Origin: Fimenecus sp963590415
Lineage (GTDB): Bacteria; Bacillota; Clostridia; Oscillospirales; Acutalibacteraceae
DNA: 41,477 bases
Direction: 5' to 3'
Assembly: GCA_963590415.1 (NCBI GenBank)
Contig: CAVAPB010000020.1
Coordinates: 1-41,477 of the forward strand
In this document: one piece after another, positions 30,709 through 39,337 of the stretch
Numbering within the stretch: position 1 is the stretch's first letter
Layout: every line of letters starts with the position of its first letter
Position numbers and translations under genes: made by a program
Notes under the pieces: model-generated
The model's input: only the letters and a program-made list of their open reading frames with translations
Told to the model about the DNA's origin: nothing
The model's database searches: none

Positions 30709-31554
30709 ATGTATCATAATCAATATTTTTTTCTCGGAGAGCAGAAAAAGACGGAGATTTTTTGCCCTGTTGTCGTAAGCGCGTACAAGATTATGACCGA
30801 TGAGTCGTATTATCATATTCAAGATGAAAAGGAAAAAGGAATGTATCCGAAGAATACCTTTTCATTTTTGCGGTGTACTGCCGGAAGCGGCAGGATATAC
30901 ACTTCCGGCGGCGAATACGACATACGGGAAAACGAATATATTCTGTTAAAGTTTCACGATATTAAAAAGTACAAATCGACAAGCCATATCTGGAGCTATC
31001 GCTGGACAAACTTTACCTGCGGAGCTTTGCCCGACTTGCCGCTTTATAAGACGGGCGCCGCTCCCGTTACTGAGGCGGAGGAAAAAAGCTATGACAGGCT
31101 GTTACTTTTCGGCAGGGAGTGCCGGGATAATAACTATATAAATATCCTGTTTAGCGAGTACTTTTATTCCGTGGCGCAAAAAGAAATAACAGAGTCGTTC
31201 ATAGACGAAAGCTTCTGTTCAAACAGACCGGTTGACGATATGTGTTCGTTTATTGCTCAAAAGGTGTTTTCAAAGCTCACAGTTGATGACCTGTCGGCTT
31301 TTTTCAAAATTTCCTCACGCAGGCTTCATCAGATTTTTTCTTCGGAGCTTGGTATTTCTCCGAAACGGTATATCCTAAAAAAGAAGATGGAGGAGGGTTA
31401 CCGTCTGCTTGTGCAGACCTCAATGCCCATAAACAGAATATCCGAGCTTCTGTGCTTCAGCTCACAATATCATTTTACCAACGAATTTAAGAAGATTTTC
31501 GGACAGTCTCCATCGCAGGTGCGTAATTTAGAGCGTGACGCAAATAATTATTAG
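30709..31554 (+). CDS. AraC-family transcriptional regulator
   Basis: Protein of 281 residues. The N-terminal half looks like a cupin-type ligand domain (FSFLRCTAGSGRIYTSGGEYDIRENEYILLKF). The C-terminal 100 residues are the double HTH of AraC/XylS: LTVDDLSAFFKISSRRLHQIFSSELGISPKRYI, then PINRISELLCFSSQYHFTNEFKKIFGQSPSQVR. Members of this group usually respond to sugars and control nearby carbohydrate genes. It is divergent from the metallophosphoesterase-GH16 operon, the likely target. The gene ends about 42 bases before a 14-bp inverted repeat preceding the ilv promoter; no GC-rich terminator is seen. Confidence 0.93.
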   Translation: MYHNQYFFLGEQKKTEIFCPVVVSAYKIMTDESYYHIQDEKEKGMYPKNTFSFLRCTAGSGRIYTSGGEYDIRENEYILLKFHDIKKYKSTSHIWSYRWTNFTCGALPDLPLYKTGAAPVTEAEEKSYDRLLLFGRECRDNNYINILFSEYFYSVAQKEITESFIDESFCSNRPVDDMCSFIAQKVFSKLTVDDLSAFFKISSRRLHQIFSSELGISPKRYILKKKMEEGYRLLVQTSMPINRISELLCFSSQYHFTNEFKKIFGQSPSQVRNLERDANNY

Positions 31555-31595
31555 TTATATTGCCGATTTTACGGCTTCCGATAACCCGTCAATCA

Positions 31596-31633
31596 ACTAT
31601 TTTATATAAAAAACGACAATTATATAAAATAGT
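31596..31633. repeat. Perfect 14-bp AT-rich inverted repeat before the ilv promoter
   Basis: ACTATTTTATATAA (31596-31609) is the exact complement of TTATATAAAATAGT (31620-31633), 10 bases apart, ending two bases before the -35 box. It may be a regulator site or a poor terminator for the araC-type gene. Confidence 0.6.
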
Positions 31634-31635
31634 GT

Positions 31636-31664
31636 TTGACATTAAGAGAAAAAATGACTAAAAT
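31636..31664 (+). promoter_or_regulatory. Promoter of the ilv-leu operon
   Basis: TTGACA (31636-31641), a 17-bp spacer and TAAAAT (31659-31664), just upstream of the T-box leader. Confidence 0.88.
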
Positions 31665-31674
31665 ATATTAAAAG

Positions 31675-31936
31675 TAATGATGCGGAGTATTAGACTTCAA
31701 ATTTCCTTCAAGAGAGTTGCCGGACGGTGCAAGGCATAAGGAAATCGGTTGAACTCGCCGCTGAACTGTTGCCGTGAAGGGCTTGAAAAAGTCGGTAATT
31801 GCAATCGGGCGCTCCCGTTACAGAGTTTACGATAATTCGTTGAGTGCTTTTCTTTAGGAAAAGAAAAAGAGTGGTACCACGGAGAATTTTTTTGAGTTCT
31901 TCGCCTCTTTAAGCCGAAGGCTTAAAGAGGCGTTTT
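31675..31936 (+). promoter_or_regulatory. T-box leader, specifier CTC (Leu)
   Basis: Stem I starts near AATGATGCGGAG; GCGG (31682-31685) pairs with CCGC (31757-31760) and ATTTCCTT pairs with AAGGAAAT. The AGTA/GAA loop-E pair is present, and the GAA is followed directly by CTC (31753-31755) and a purine, the specifier position, a Leu codon. GGTG marks the distal loop. The T-box sequence AGTGGTACCACGG lies at 31870-31882. It should let uncharged tRNA-Leu favour the antiterminator over the terminator at 31902-31936. Ile (ATC) is a less likely reading of the specifier. Confidence 0.88.
31902..31936 (+). terminator. T-box regulated terminator
   Basis: A perfect 14-bp stem (31902-31915 with 31919-31932, GAA loop) followed by TTTT. 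Its left arm follows the T-box sequence, as expected for the competing terminator. Confidence 0.93.
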
Positions 31937-31954
31937 GTTATATTGGGAGGATTT

Positions 31955-33655
31955 ATGGGAAACAAAACTGAAATGATGTCAGGCTCGCAGATTATAATCG
32001 AAACATTGATTGAGCAGGGTGTTACCGATGTTTTCGGCTACCCTGGCGGACAGGTTCTTAACATTTATGACGAGCTTTACAAGGCAAGCGACCGTATCAA
32101 TCATGTCTTGACCGCTCACGAGCAGGGCGCTTCGCACGCCGCAGACGGTTATTCGAGAGTTACGGGTAAGGTCGGAGTTGTAATCGCAACCTCGGGCCCC
32201 GGCGCTACGAACCTTGTCACGGGTATCGCTACGGCAATGCTCGACTCCATACCTATGGTGGCTATTACGGGCAATGTGCCCACCTCGCTTATCGGCAAGG
32301 ACAGCTTCCAGGAAATCAACATTATGGGTATTACCTTGCCCATCACAAAGCATAATTATTTCGTAACCGACATTCACGAGCTTGCGGACACTATCCGCGA
32401 GGCTTTCCAAATTGCGAAGTCGGGCAGACCCGGACCGGTGCTTATCGATGTCCCGAAGGATGTTCAGACGGCACAGTGTGAGTTTGAAAGAAAGGGCGTT
32501 GTTGATTTCGCTCCGCTCAAAATTGCGGACGACAGCGAGGTCGATAAGGCGGTTGAGCTTATCAACAACTGCAAAAAGCCTTATATATATATCGGCGGCG
32601 GTGCGGCAGGTCTCGGAATGACCAAGGAAATTATGGCTTTTGCCGAGAAGATTGACGCATATATCGGCTGCACCTTTATGGGACTTTCCGCTATGCCGAA
32701 CTCCTTCGACCGTTTTCTCGGTATGGAGGGTATGCACGGACACTACGCTTCGTCAATGGCTAACAAGGAGGCTGATTTGATAATCGGCGTCGGCGTCCGT
32801 TTTTCCGACAGGGCAACGGGCAATACCGAAAAATATGCTACGGGCGCAAAGCTTGTTCAGCTCGATGTTGACCTTTCGGAGATAAATAAGAACATCAAGG
32901 TTGATGTCGGTCTTGTAGGCGACATCAAATCCTCGTTCTCAAGAATTGCGGAGCGTTGTGACAAGGCAGAGCACAAGGAATGGAAGCAACAGGTTGAGGC
33001 TCTCAAGGCTGAGGAAAAGCGCATTGCGGAAGATGCCGAAAATGCTTCAAACGGCGCTATGACGCCTAAGAAGATTTTTGATGTTATAAACAAGGTTAAG
33101 GATAAATCGACTATTATCGCAACGGATGTAGGTCAGCACCAGATGTGGGCTGCACAGTATACGGACTTTGAGCAGAAGAGGCGTTTCGCTTCGAGCGGCG
33201 GACTCGGCACAATGGGATACGGCTTGGGTGCGGCAATCGGCGCTACGGTTGCAACGGGCGACAAGACGGTTCTCATCACGGGCGACGGCAGCTTCGGTAT
33301 GAACCTCAATGAGCTTGCCACAGCCGTTACATACAACGCCCCCGTTGTAATAGTCCTTCTTAATAACGGCGTTCTCGGTATGGTTCGCCAGTGGCAGACG
33401 CTTTTCTACGGTAAGCGTTATTCAAACACCACGCTTGACAGAAAGACTGACTTTGTTAAGCTTGCCGAGGCTTTCGGCTTGGAGGCAGAGCGGGTTTCTA
33501 ATATCGAAGATTTTGAAAAGGCGTTCAAAAAGGGTATGGCTCACAACGGACCGTATCTTATCGACACACTCATAAACGAGGACGAGTTTGTTCTTCCGAT
33601 GCTTCCGCCCGGAGGCTCGATTGACGATATGATTACCAAGGTAGAGGAGGATTAA
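31955..33655 (+). CDS. ilvB: Acetolactate synthase large subunit
   Basis: Thiamine-diphosphate enzyme of 566 residues making acetolactate (for Val/Leu) or acetohydroxybutyrate (for Ile). N-terminal TPP domain: DVFGYPGGQVLNIYDEL with the catalytic Glu in TAHEQGASHAADGYSR. The central FAD/ADP domain has GVRFSDRATG. The C-terminal TPP domain has the GDGSFGMNLNELATA...LLNN metal motif and GVLGMVRQWQ, typical of anabolic AHAS. ATG 31955 is chosen, with GGGAGG upstream; the in-frame TTG at 31943 overlaps that site. It is the first gene of the T-box-controlled operon and its stop overlaps the start region of ilvN. Confidence 0.97.
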   Translation: MGNKTEMMSGSQIIIETLIEQGVTDVFGYPGGQVLNIYDELYKASDRINHVLTAHEQGASHAADGYSRVTGKVGVVIATSGPGATNLVTGIATAMLDSIPMVAITGNVPTSLIGKDSFQEINIMGITLPITKHNYFVTDIHELADTIREAFQIAKSGRPGPVLIDVPKDVQTAQCEFERKGVVDFAPLKIADDSEVDKAVELINNCKKPYIYIGGGAAGLGMTKEIMAFAEKIDAYIGCTFMGLSAMPNSFDRFLGMEGMHGHYASSMANKEADLIIGVGVRFSDRATGNTEKYATGAKLVQLDVDLSEINKNIKVDVGLVGDIKSSFSRIAERCDKAEHKEWKQQVEALKAEEKRIAEDAENASNGAMTPKKIFDVINKVKDKSTIIATDVGQHQMWAAQYTDFEQKRRFASSGGLGTMGYGLGAAIGATVATGDKTVLITGDGSFGMNLNELATAVTYNAPVVIVLLNNGVLGMVRQWQTLFYGKRYSNTTLDRKTDFVKLAEAFGLEAERVSNIEDFEKAFKKGMAHNGPYLIDTLINEDEFVLPMLPPGGSIDDMITKVEED

Positions 33656-33657
33656 TG

Positions 33658-34146
33658 ATGGACAGATTTGTTATAGCAATGTACGTTGAAAACAAGTACG
33701 GCGTTCTCACAAGAGTCTGCGGCTTGTTTATGCGTAAGGGATTCAACATTGATTCACTCACTGTCGGCGAAACCGACGACCCGAACTATTCCCGTATCAC
33801 AATTACGCTTCACGGCGACGAATACGCAAGGGAGCAGCTTGTCAATCAGCTTCGTAAGCTTCACAATATAAAGAAAGTAAAGCTCCTCACACCGGAGGCT
33901 TCGTTCGAAAGGGAGCTTATGCTTATCAAAGTAAAGAGCACCCCCGAAACAAGAAGCGAAATCCTTGCGGCGGCTGAGGTATATAAGGGAAAAATCCTTG
34001 ACTATACGCTCAACACCATGAGCATTGAGGTCACGGGCGACCCCGCAAAAATCAACGCCTTTATCGAGATTATGGCAAGCATAGGCATAATTGAGATGTG
34101 CCGCACGGGCGTTGTCGCAATCGAAAGAGGCACAAATTCAATCTAA
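33658..34146 (+). CDS. ilvN: Acetolactate synthase small (regulatory) subunit
   Basis: Protein of 162 residues, the usual length. The ACT domain at about 1-75 (FVIAMYVENKYGVLTRVCGLFMRKGFNIDSLTVG) binds valine for feedback control. A second C-terminal half follows (ELMLIKVKSTPETRSEIL, FIEIMASIGIIEMCRTGVVAIERG). It activates and regulates IlvB. Two adjacent ATGs are possible (33655 and 33658). AGGAGG ends at 33650, so the second has the better spacing; the first would overlap the ilvB stop. ilvC follows after 59 bases. Confidence 0.95.
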   Translation: MDRFVIAMYVENKYGVLTRVCGLFMRKGFNIDSLTVGETDDPNYSRITITLHGDEYAREQLVNQLRKLHNIKKVKLLTPEASFERELMLIKVKSTPETRSEILAAAEVYKGKILDYTLNTMSIEVTGDPAKINAFIEIMASIGIIEMCRTGVVAIERGTNSI

Positions 34147-34205
34147 CCCATTTTAGCGGTTACGCTATTAAACAAAAAAATAATTATTGCAAAGGAGAAA
34201 TAACT

Positions 34206-35222
34206 ATGCAGAAAATTTATTATCAGCAGGACTGTAACCTTGCTAAACTCAACGGAAAGACCGTTGCTATCATCGGCTACGGCTCACAGGGACATGCACA
34301 CGCTTTGAACCTCAAGGATTCGGGCGTTGATGTTATTGTCGGACTTTACGAAGGCAGCAAGAGCTGGGCAAAGGCTGAAGCTCAGGGCCTTAAAGTTATG
34401 ACATCGGCAGAGGCTGCAAAGAACGCAGACATCATTATGATTCTTATCAACGATGAGAAGCAGGCTGCTCTTTACAAAGAGAGCATCGAGCCCAACCTTA
34501 CAGAGGGCAAGACTCTTGCTTTCGCTCACGGCTTCAACATTCACTTCGGCTGCATCAAGCCCCCGAAGAATGTAAATGTTATTATGATAGCTCCCAAGGG
34601 CCCCGGTCACACGGTTCGTTCGGAATATCAGGCAGGCAAAGGCGTTCCTTGCCTTGTAGCTGTTGAGCAGGACGCAACGGGCGACGCTCTTGAAATCGCT
34701 CTTGCATACGCTCTCGGTATCGGCGGCGCTCGTGCAGGTGTTCTTGAAACAACCTTCAGAACAGAGACGGAAACAGACCTCTTCGGTGAGCAGGCTGTAC
34801 TTTGCGGCGGTGTTTGCGCACTTATGCAGGCAGGCTTTGAGACACTTGTTGAAGCAGGCTATGACCCCAGAAACGCTTATTTCGAGTGCATTCACGAGAT
34901 GAAGCTTATCGTTGACCTTATCTATCAGAGCGGCTTCTCGGGAATGAGATATTCAATTTCAAACACAGCCGAGTACGGCGACTATGTAACAGGTCCTAAG
35001 ATCATTACAGAGGACACCAAGAAGGCTATGAAAAAGATTCTTTCCGACATTCAGGACGGTACATTTGCAAAAGAATTCCTCCTCGACATGTCGTCTGCCG
35101 GCGCACAGGTTCACTTCAACGCTATGCGTAAGCTCGCTTCCGAGCATCCCTCGGAGAAGGTTGGCGAAGAGGTTCGTAAGCTTTACAGCTGGAGCGATGA
35201 GGACAAGCTCATCAACAACTAA
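34206..35222 (+). CDS. ilvC: Ketol-acid reductoisomerase (class I)
   Basis: NADPH-type enzyme of 338 residues (class I length) that isomerises and reduces acetolactate and acetohydroxybutyrate. The Rossmann motif is IIGYGSQGHAHALNLKDSG, the active site has APKGPGHTVRSEY, the Mg-binding region is DLFGEQAVLCGG, and the C-terminal knotted domain has NTAEYGDYVTGP. AAAGGAG precedes ATG 34206; a longer open frame upstream overlaps ilvN and is not real. It is followed 20 bases later by ilvD. Confidence 0.97.
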   Translation: MQKIYYQQDCNLAKLNGKTVAIIGYGSQGHAHALNLKDSGVDVIVGLYEGSKSWAKAEAQGLKVMTSAEAAKNADIIMILINDEKQAALYKESIEPNLTEGKTLAFAHGFNIHFGCIKPPKNVNVIMIAPKGPGHTVRSEYQAGKGVPCLVAVEQDATGDALEIALAYALGIGGARAGVLETTFRTETETDLFGEQAVLCGGVCALMQAGFETLVEAGYDPRNAYFECIHEMKLIVDLIYQSGFSGMRYSISNTAEYGDYVTGPKIITEDTKKAMKKILSDIQDGTFAKEFLLDMSSAGAQVHFNAMRKLASEHPSEKVGEEVRKLYSWSDEDKLINN

Positions 35223-35242
35223 CAGGAAAAGAGTGTAATACA

Positions 35243-36907
35243 ATGATAAAAGATACTATCGTCAACGGATTTCAGAACGCTCCGCACCGTTCGCTTTATC
35301 ATGCTCTCGGTCTTACGAACGAGGAGCAGCAGCGCCCGATGATCGGTATCGTCAGCTCTTACAACGAAATAGTTCCGGGTCATATGAACATCGACAAAAT
35401 TGTCGATGCCGTAAAGCTCGGGGTCGCAATGGCAGGGGGCACGCCTATAGTGTTTCCGGCAATTGCCGTTTGCGACGGTATCGCAATGGGTCACACGGGA
35501 ATGAAATACTCTCTTGTAACCCGTGACCTTATCGCAGACTCGACAGAGGCTATGGTTATGGCTCACGGCTTTGACGGACTTGTTATGGTTCCCAACTGCG
35601 ACAAGAATGTTCCCGGACTCCTTATGGCGGCGGCAAGGCTCAATATCCCGACAATCTTTGTCAGTGGCGGTCCTATGCTCGCAGGCAGGGTTGACGGCAG
35701 AAAGACAAGCCTTTCAAGTATGTTCGAGGCTGTCGGCGCTTATTCCGCAGGTAAGATTGACGAAAAGCAGCTTTGCGTTTGCGAGGAAAACACCTGCCCG
35801 ACATGCGGTTCATGCTCGGGTATGTACACCGCAAACTCAATGAACTGCCTTACCGAGGTTCTCGGTATGGGACTCGGCGGAAACGGCACAATTCCTGCCG
35901 TTTACTCAAAGAGAATTGAGCTTGCAAAGCATGCGGGCATGCAGATAATGGAGCTTGTAAAGCAGAACATCAAGCCCAGAGACATTATGACAAAGGCGGC
36001 TATCCGCAATGCGATTACCGCAGATATGGCTCTCGGCTGTTCGACAAACAGTATGCTTCATCTTCCCGCAATAGCAAACGAATGCGGCATTGAGTTCAGC
36101 CTTGATATGGCTAATGAGATAAGCGAAAAGACGCCGAATCTTTGTCATCTCGCACCGGCAGGTCCAACATATATGGAGGACCTTAACGAGGCGGGCGGCG
36201 TTTATGCGGTACTTAAAGAGCTTGATAAGATAGGCGCTCTCGACACATCGGTTATGACCTGCACGGGCAAGACGATGAAAGAGAATATCGCCTCTGCGGT
36301 AAACAGGAACCCCGAGGTTATCCGTACTGCGGACAATCCCTATTCAAAGACGGGCGGCATTGCAGTGCTTAAAGGCAATCTCGCACCCGACGGCTGCGTC
36401 GTAAAGCGCAGCGCGGTAGCTCCCGAAATGCTTGTTCACGAAGGTCCTGCAAGGGTCTTTGAGAGCGAGGAGGAGGCTATTGCCGCAATTTATGCAGGCA
36501 AGATAGTCAAGGGCGATGTTGTTGTTATCAGATACGAAGGTCCTGCAGGCGGCCCCGGAATGAGAGAAATGCTCTCGCCGACCTCCGCAATAGCGGGTAT
36601 GGGTCTTGATAAGGATGTTGCCCTTATTACCGACGGACGCTTCTCGGGCGCAACAAGAGGCGCTTCGATAGGTCATGTTTCCCCCGAGGCTGTCAGCGGC
36701 GGACTTATCGCCTATGTCAAGGAGGGAGACCTCATTTCAATCAACATTCCCGAGTATTCAATCGAATTGAAGGTTGACGAAAAGGAAATCGAAGAGCGTA
36801 AGGCAACGATGCCGATTAAGAGAAAAGAAAATCTTAAAGGCTATATCGCAAGATATGCTCAGATGGTAAGCTCTGCCGACAAGGGAGCAATAATCAATAA
36901 ATTCTAA
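35243..36907 (+). CDS. ilvD: Dihydroxy-acid dehydratase
   Basis: Iron-sulfur dehydratase of 554 residues for the third common step of Ile/Val synthesis. Signatures are VPNCDKNVPGLLMAAARLNIP (cluster Cys), CPTCGSCSGMYTANSMNCLTE (further cluster Cys) and the late GPAGGPGMREML and DGRFSGATRG motifs. The [2Fe-2S] or [4Fe-4S] cluster is oxygen sensitive, fitting an anaerobe. The ribosome site is GGAAAAGAG. The next gene, a DUF815 ATPase, begins 15 bases on. Confidence 0.97.
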   Translation: MIKDTIVNGFQNAPHRSLYHALGLTNEEQQRPMIGIVSSYNEIVPGHMNIDKIVDAVKLGVAMAGGTPIVFPAIAVCDGIAMGHTGMKYSLVTRDLIADSTEAMVMAHGFDGLVMVPNCDKNVPGLLMAAARLNIPTIFVSGGPMLAGRVDGRKTSLSSMFEAVGAYSAGKIDEKQLCVCEENTCPTCGSCSGMYTANSMNCLTEVLGMGLGGNGTIPAVYSKRIELAKHAGMQIMELVKQNIKPRDIMTKAAIRNAITADMALGCSTNSMLHLPAIANECGIEFSLDMANEISEKTPNLCHLAPAGPTYMEDLNEAGGVYAVLKELDKIGALDTSVMTCTGKTMKENIASAVNRNPEVIRTADNPYSKTGGIAVLKGNLAPDGCVVKRSAVAPEMLVHEGPARVFESEEEAIAAIYAGKIVKGDVVVIRYEGPAGGPGMREMLSPTSAIAGMGLDKDVALITDGRFSGATRGASIGHVSPEAVSGGLIAYVKEGDLISINIPEYSIELKVDEKEIEERKATMPIKRKENLKGYIARYAQMVSSADKGAIINKF

Positions 36908-36922
36908 TTCAGGGATACGGAT

Positions 36923-38104
36923 ATGGACACCAATCAAAAGAAAAATTTGATTTGTAACATATCGGCGTTCAATGTATTCAGAGACATCTTGAGCAAGGCT
37001 CCTACGGCGGCCTTGCTTAAGTTTCTGAATTGCAACGGCGATATTTGCGAGAAATCGGCTCTGTACGGCGAGTTTGTGGCAAGCCTTGCGGAGTATAACA
37101 ACAGCTTATCGGAATTTTTGAGAATATCTGTTTGCGAGAGTGAAAACAGATATATCGTGCTGAAGTCGCAGGGTAAGGAAATACCACCGTCACTCGAGGA
37201 GAACTGCAAAAAAGAGCTTGCGGTTCTGACTTCACTCACAAGGCTCAAAAGCGCCGAAATCTGCGATTTCCCCGAAAATATCTATGTTCCGCAGTTTGAA
37301 AACTCGTACATTGACTTTGAAAAAATGTATTCGGAGAGAGCGTGCAACCTTTCCTCATACGGCTACGGCATTTTTGCCACATCTAAGATGTTCCGTGTGT
37401 CCGACGGCGAGATTTGCCCGATAGATTTTTCGGACGATATATCGCTTGACGATTTTGTCGGCTATGAGGCGGAAAGGCGTCAGGTTTATGACAATATCGA
37501 GGCTCTCACACAGGGCAGACCCGCACTCAACACGCTTTTGTGCGGCGATGCGGGAACGGGCAAGTCCTCCACGGTAAAGGCTTGTGCCAACCACTTTTTC
37601 AATAACGGAGTCCGTCTTATCGAGCTTCGCAAGGATCAACTTTTCGATTTACCGTATATAATGTCGAGAATTGAGGGCAACCCCCTCAAATTCATTATTT
37701 TCATCGACGACCTTTCATTTAACAAAAACGACGACTGCTTCAGTATGCTCAAGGCGGTGCTTGAGGGTTCGGCTTCGGGCAAGGCAAGCAATGCGGTTAT
37801 CGTTGCGACAAGCAACCGACGCCATATCGTAAAAGAGAGCTTTGCCGAGAGGCAGGGAACGGACGATGTTCACCGTGCCGACACCATGCAGGAGCTTATG
37901 TCGCTTTCCGACCGTTTCGGTCTTGTCGTGTATTTCTCAAAGCCCAACAAGGCTTTGTATCTTGAAATCGTACATCAGTTGGCTCAAAGAGCCGATTTGA
38001 ATATACCGTCGGACGAGCTCGACCTCAAAGCCGAGGCGTTTGCTCTTTCAAAGGGCTCACGCTCACCCCGTGCGGCAGAACAGTTTATTAACAGTTTGAT
38101 ATAA
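36923..38104 (+). CDS. DUF815-family AAA+ ATPase
   Basis: Protein of 393 residues. The N-terminal 170 residues are helical and unlike named domains. From about 175 the DUF815 pattern begins: LDDFVGYEAERRQVYDNIEAL, Walker A LLCGDAGTGKSST, Walker B LKFIIFIDDLSF, sensor I VIVATSNRRH, DRFGLVVYF and the late RSPRAAEQFI. The biochemical role of the family is unknown to me. It sits between ilvD and ilvA with gaps of 15 and 12 bases, so it is co-expressed with the amino acid enzymes. It is either a hitchhiker or a factor that assembles or remodels one of them. No signal peptide or membrane helix is seen. Confidence 0.88.
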   Translation: MDTNQKKNLICNISAFNVFRDILSKAPTAALLKFLNCNGDICEKSALYGEFVASLAEYNNSLSEFLRISVCESENRYIVLKSQGKEIPPSLEENCKKELAVLTSLTRLKSAEICDFPENIYVPQFENSYIDFEKMYSERACNLSSYGYGIFATSKMFRVSDGEICPIDFSDDISLDDFVGYEAERRQVYDNIEALTQGRPALNTLLCGDAGTGKSSTVKACANHFFNNGVRLIELRKDQLFDLPYIMSRIEGNPLKFIIFIDDLSFNKNDDCFSMLKAVLEGSASGKASNAVIVATSNRRHIVKESFAERQGTDDVHRADTMQELMSLSDRFGLVVYFSKPNKALYLEIVHQLAQRADLNIPSDELDLKAEAFALSKGSRSPRAAEQFINSLI

Positions 38105-38116
38105 AGGAGTAACACA

Positions 38117-39319
38117 GTGAACAGTAAATTGACTCTTGACAACATCTACAAAGCAAGCTATGTGCTTAAAAATGTTGTCAGAAAAACAGATGTTATTTAT
38201 GCTCCCAAGCTTAAACCCGGCACAGAGCTTTATCTCAAAACGGAAAATTTGCAGGTAACGGGTTCGTTTAAGGTAAGAGGCGCATATTACAAGATGTCTC
38301 AGCTTACCGCAGAGGAAAAGGCGAAGGGCGTTATTGCCTGCTCGGCAGGTAACCATGCGCAGGGCGTTGCCCTTGCGGCGCAAAAAAACGGAATTAAGGC
38401 TACAATCTGCCTTCCCGACGGCGCTCCGATTTCTAAAATCGAGGCTACAAAGAGCTACGGCGCGGAAATTTGCCTTGTAAACGGCGTTTATGACGACGCA
38501 TATAAAAAGGCTCTTGAATTGAGAGACGAAAACGGCTATACATTCATTCATCCGTTTAACGACCCCGATGTAATATCCGGTCAGGGCACAATCGCTCTCG
38601 AGCTTTACGAGCAGATACCCGACCTTGACGCTGTCATCGTTCCCGTAGGCGGCGGCGGACTTATTTCCGGCGTTGCTTTCGCAATAAAGCAGCTCAATCC
38701 CAATGTAAAGGTTTACGGCGTACAGGCTGCGGGCGCTCCGTCAATGAAAAATTCGCTTGCGGACGGCAAGATTGAAACTCTCCCGAGTGTAAAGACCATT
38801 GCCGACGGTATCGCTGTCAAAGAGCCGGGCGACCTTACATACGACATTTGCTCGAAGTATGTTGACGAGATAGTAACCGTTACCGACGATGAAATTTCGG
38901 CGGCTATCCTCGCTTTGATGGAACAGCACAAGCTTGTTGCCGAGGGTGCGGGCGCAGTTCCCGTTGCGGCGGCGATGTTCGACAAGATTGACTTGAAGGG
39001 CAAAAAGGCTGTTTGCGTTGTTTCGGGCGGTAATATCGATGTTACAATCCTTTCAAGGGTTATCGCAAGAGGTCTTTTGATGTCGGGCAGAAGCTGTCAG
39101 TTCAATATCGAGCTTGTTGACAAGCCCGGTCAGCTTCTCAAGGTTTCGCAGATTATTTCGGAGTGCGGCGGTAATGTCACAGCAGTATATCACGAGCACG
39201 CACCCGAGGGCTCGGATGTAAACGGCTGTTATCTTACCGTTACGCTTGAAACAAGGAACTTCGAGCATATCGACACCATTAAAAGAGCACTTGAAGACGC
39301 AGGGCTTAAACTTTTTTGA
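38117..39319 (+). CDS. ilvA: Threonine ammonia-lyase (threonine dehydratase)
   Basis: PLP enzyme of 400 residues converting threonine to 2-oxobutyrate, the entry to isoleucine. The PLP Lys is Lys52 in VTGSFKVRGA, and the phosphate loop is PVGGGGLISG. The C-terminus (about 325-400) is a single ACT-like domain (FNIELVDKPGQLLKVSQIISECGGNV). This length and the single ACT resemble both the short biosynthetic and the ACT-bearing catabolic forms; the operon argues for biosynthesis. The start is GTG 38117 after AAAGGAG. RidA, which clears the enamine/imine product of this enzyme, is encoded directly downstream. Confidence 0.95.
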   Translation: MNSKLTLDNIYKASYVLKNVVRKTDVIYAPKLKPGTELYLKTENLQVTGSFKVRGAYYKMSQLTAEEKAKGVIACSAGNHAQGVALAAQKNGIKATICLPDGAPISKIEATKSYGAEICLVNGVYDDAYKKALELRDENGYTFIHPFNDPDVISGQGTIALELYEQIPDLDAVIVPVGGGGLISGVAFAIKQLNPNVKVYGVQAAGAPSMKNSLADGKIETLPSVKTIADGIAVKEPGDLTYDICSKYVDEIVTVTDDEISAAILALMEQHKLVAEGAGAVPVAAAMFDKIDLKGKKAVCVVSGGNIDVTILSRVIARGLLMSGRSCQFNIELVDKPGQLLKVSQIISECGGNVTAVYHEHAPEGSDVNGCYLTVTLETRNFEHIDTIKRALEDAGLKLF

Positions 39320-39337
39320 TTAAAGGAGATTTTAACT

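Noticed and set aside
31559..31580. TTATATTGCC before the ilv promoter, shared with the dispersed element
   Set aside because: Only about ten bases match and neither hairpin is present, so it is not counted as a third copy.
31979..32743. Open frame of 254 codons antisense to ilvB
   Set aside because: It is opposite an unmistakable acetolactate synthase and its composition is that of a reverse-complement shadow.
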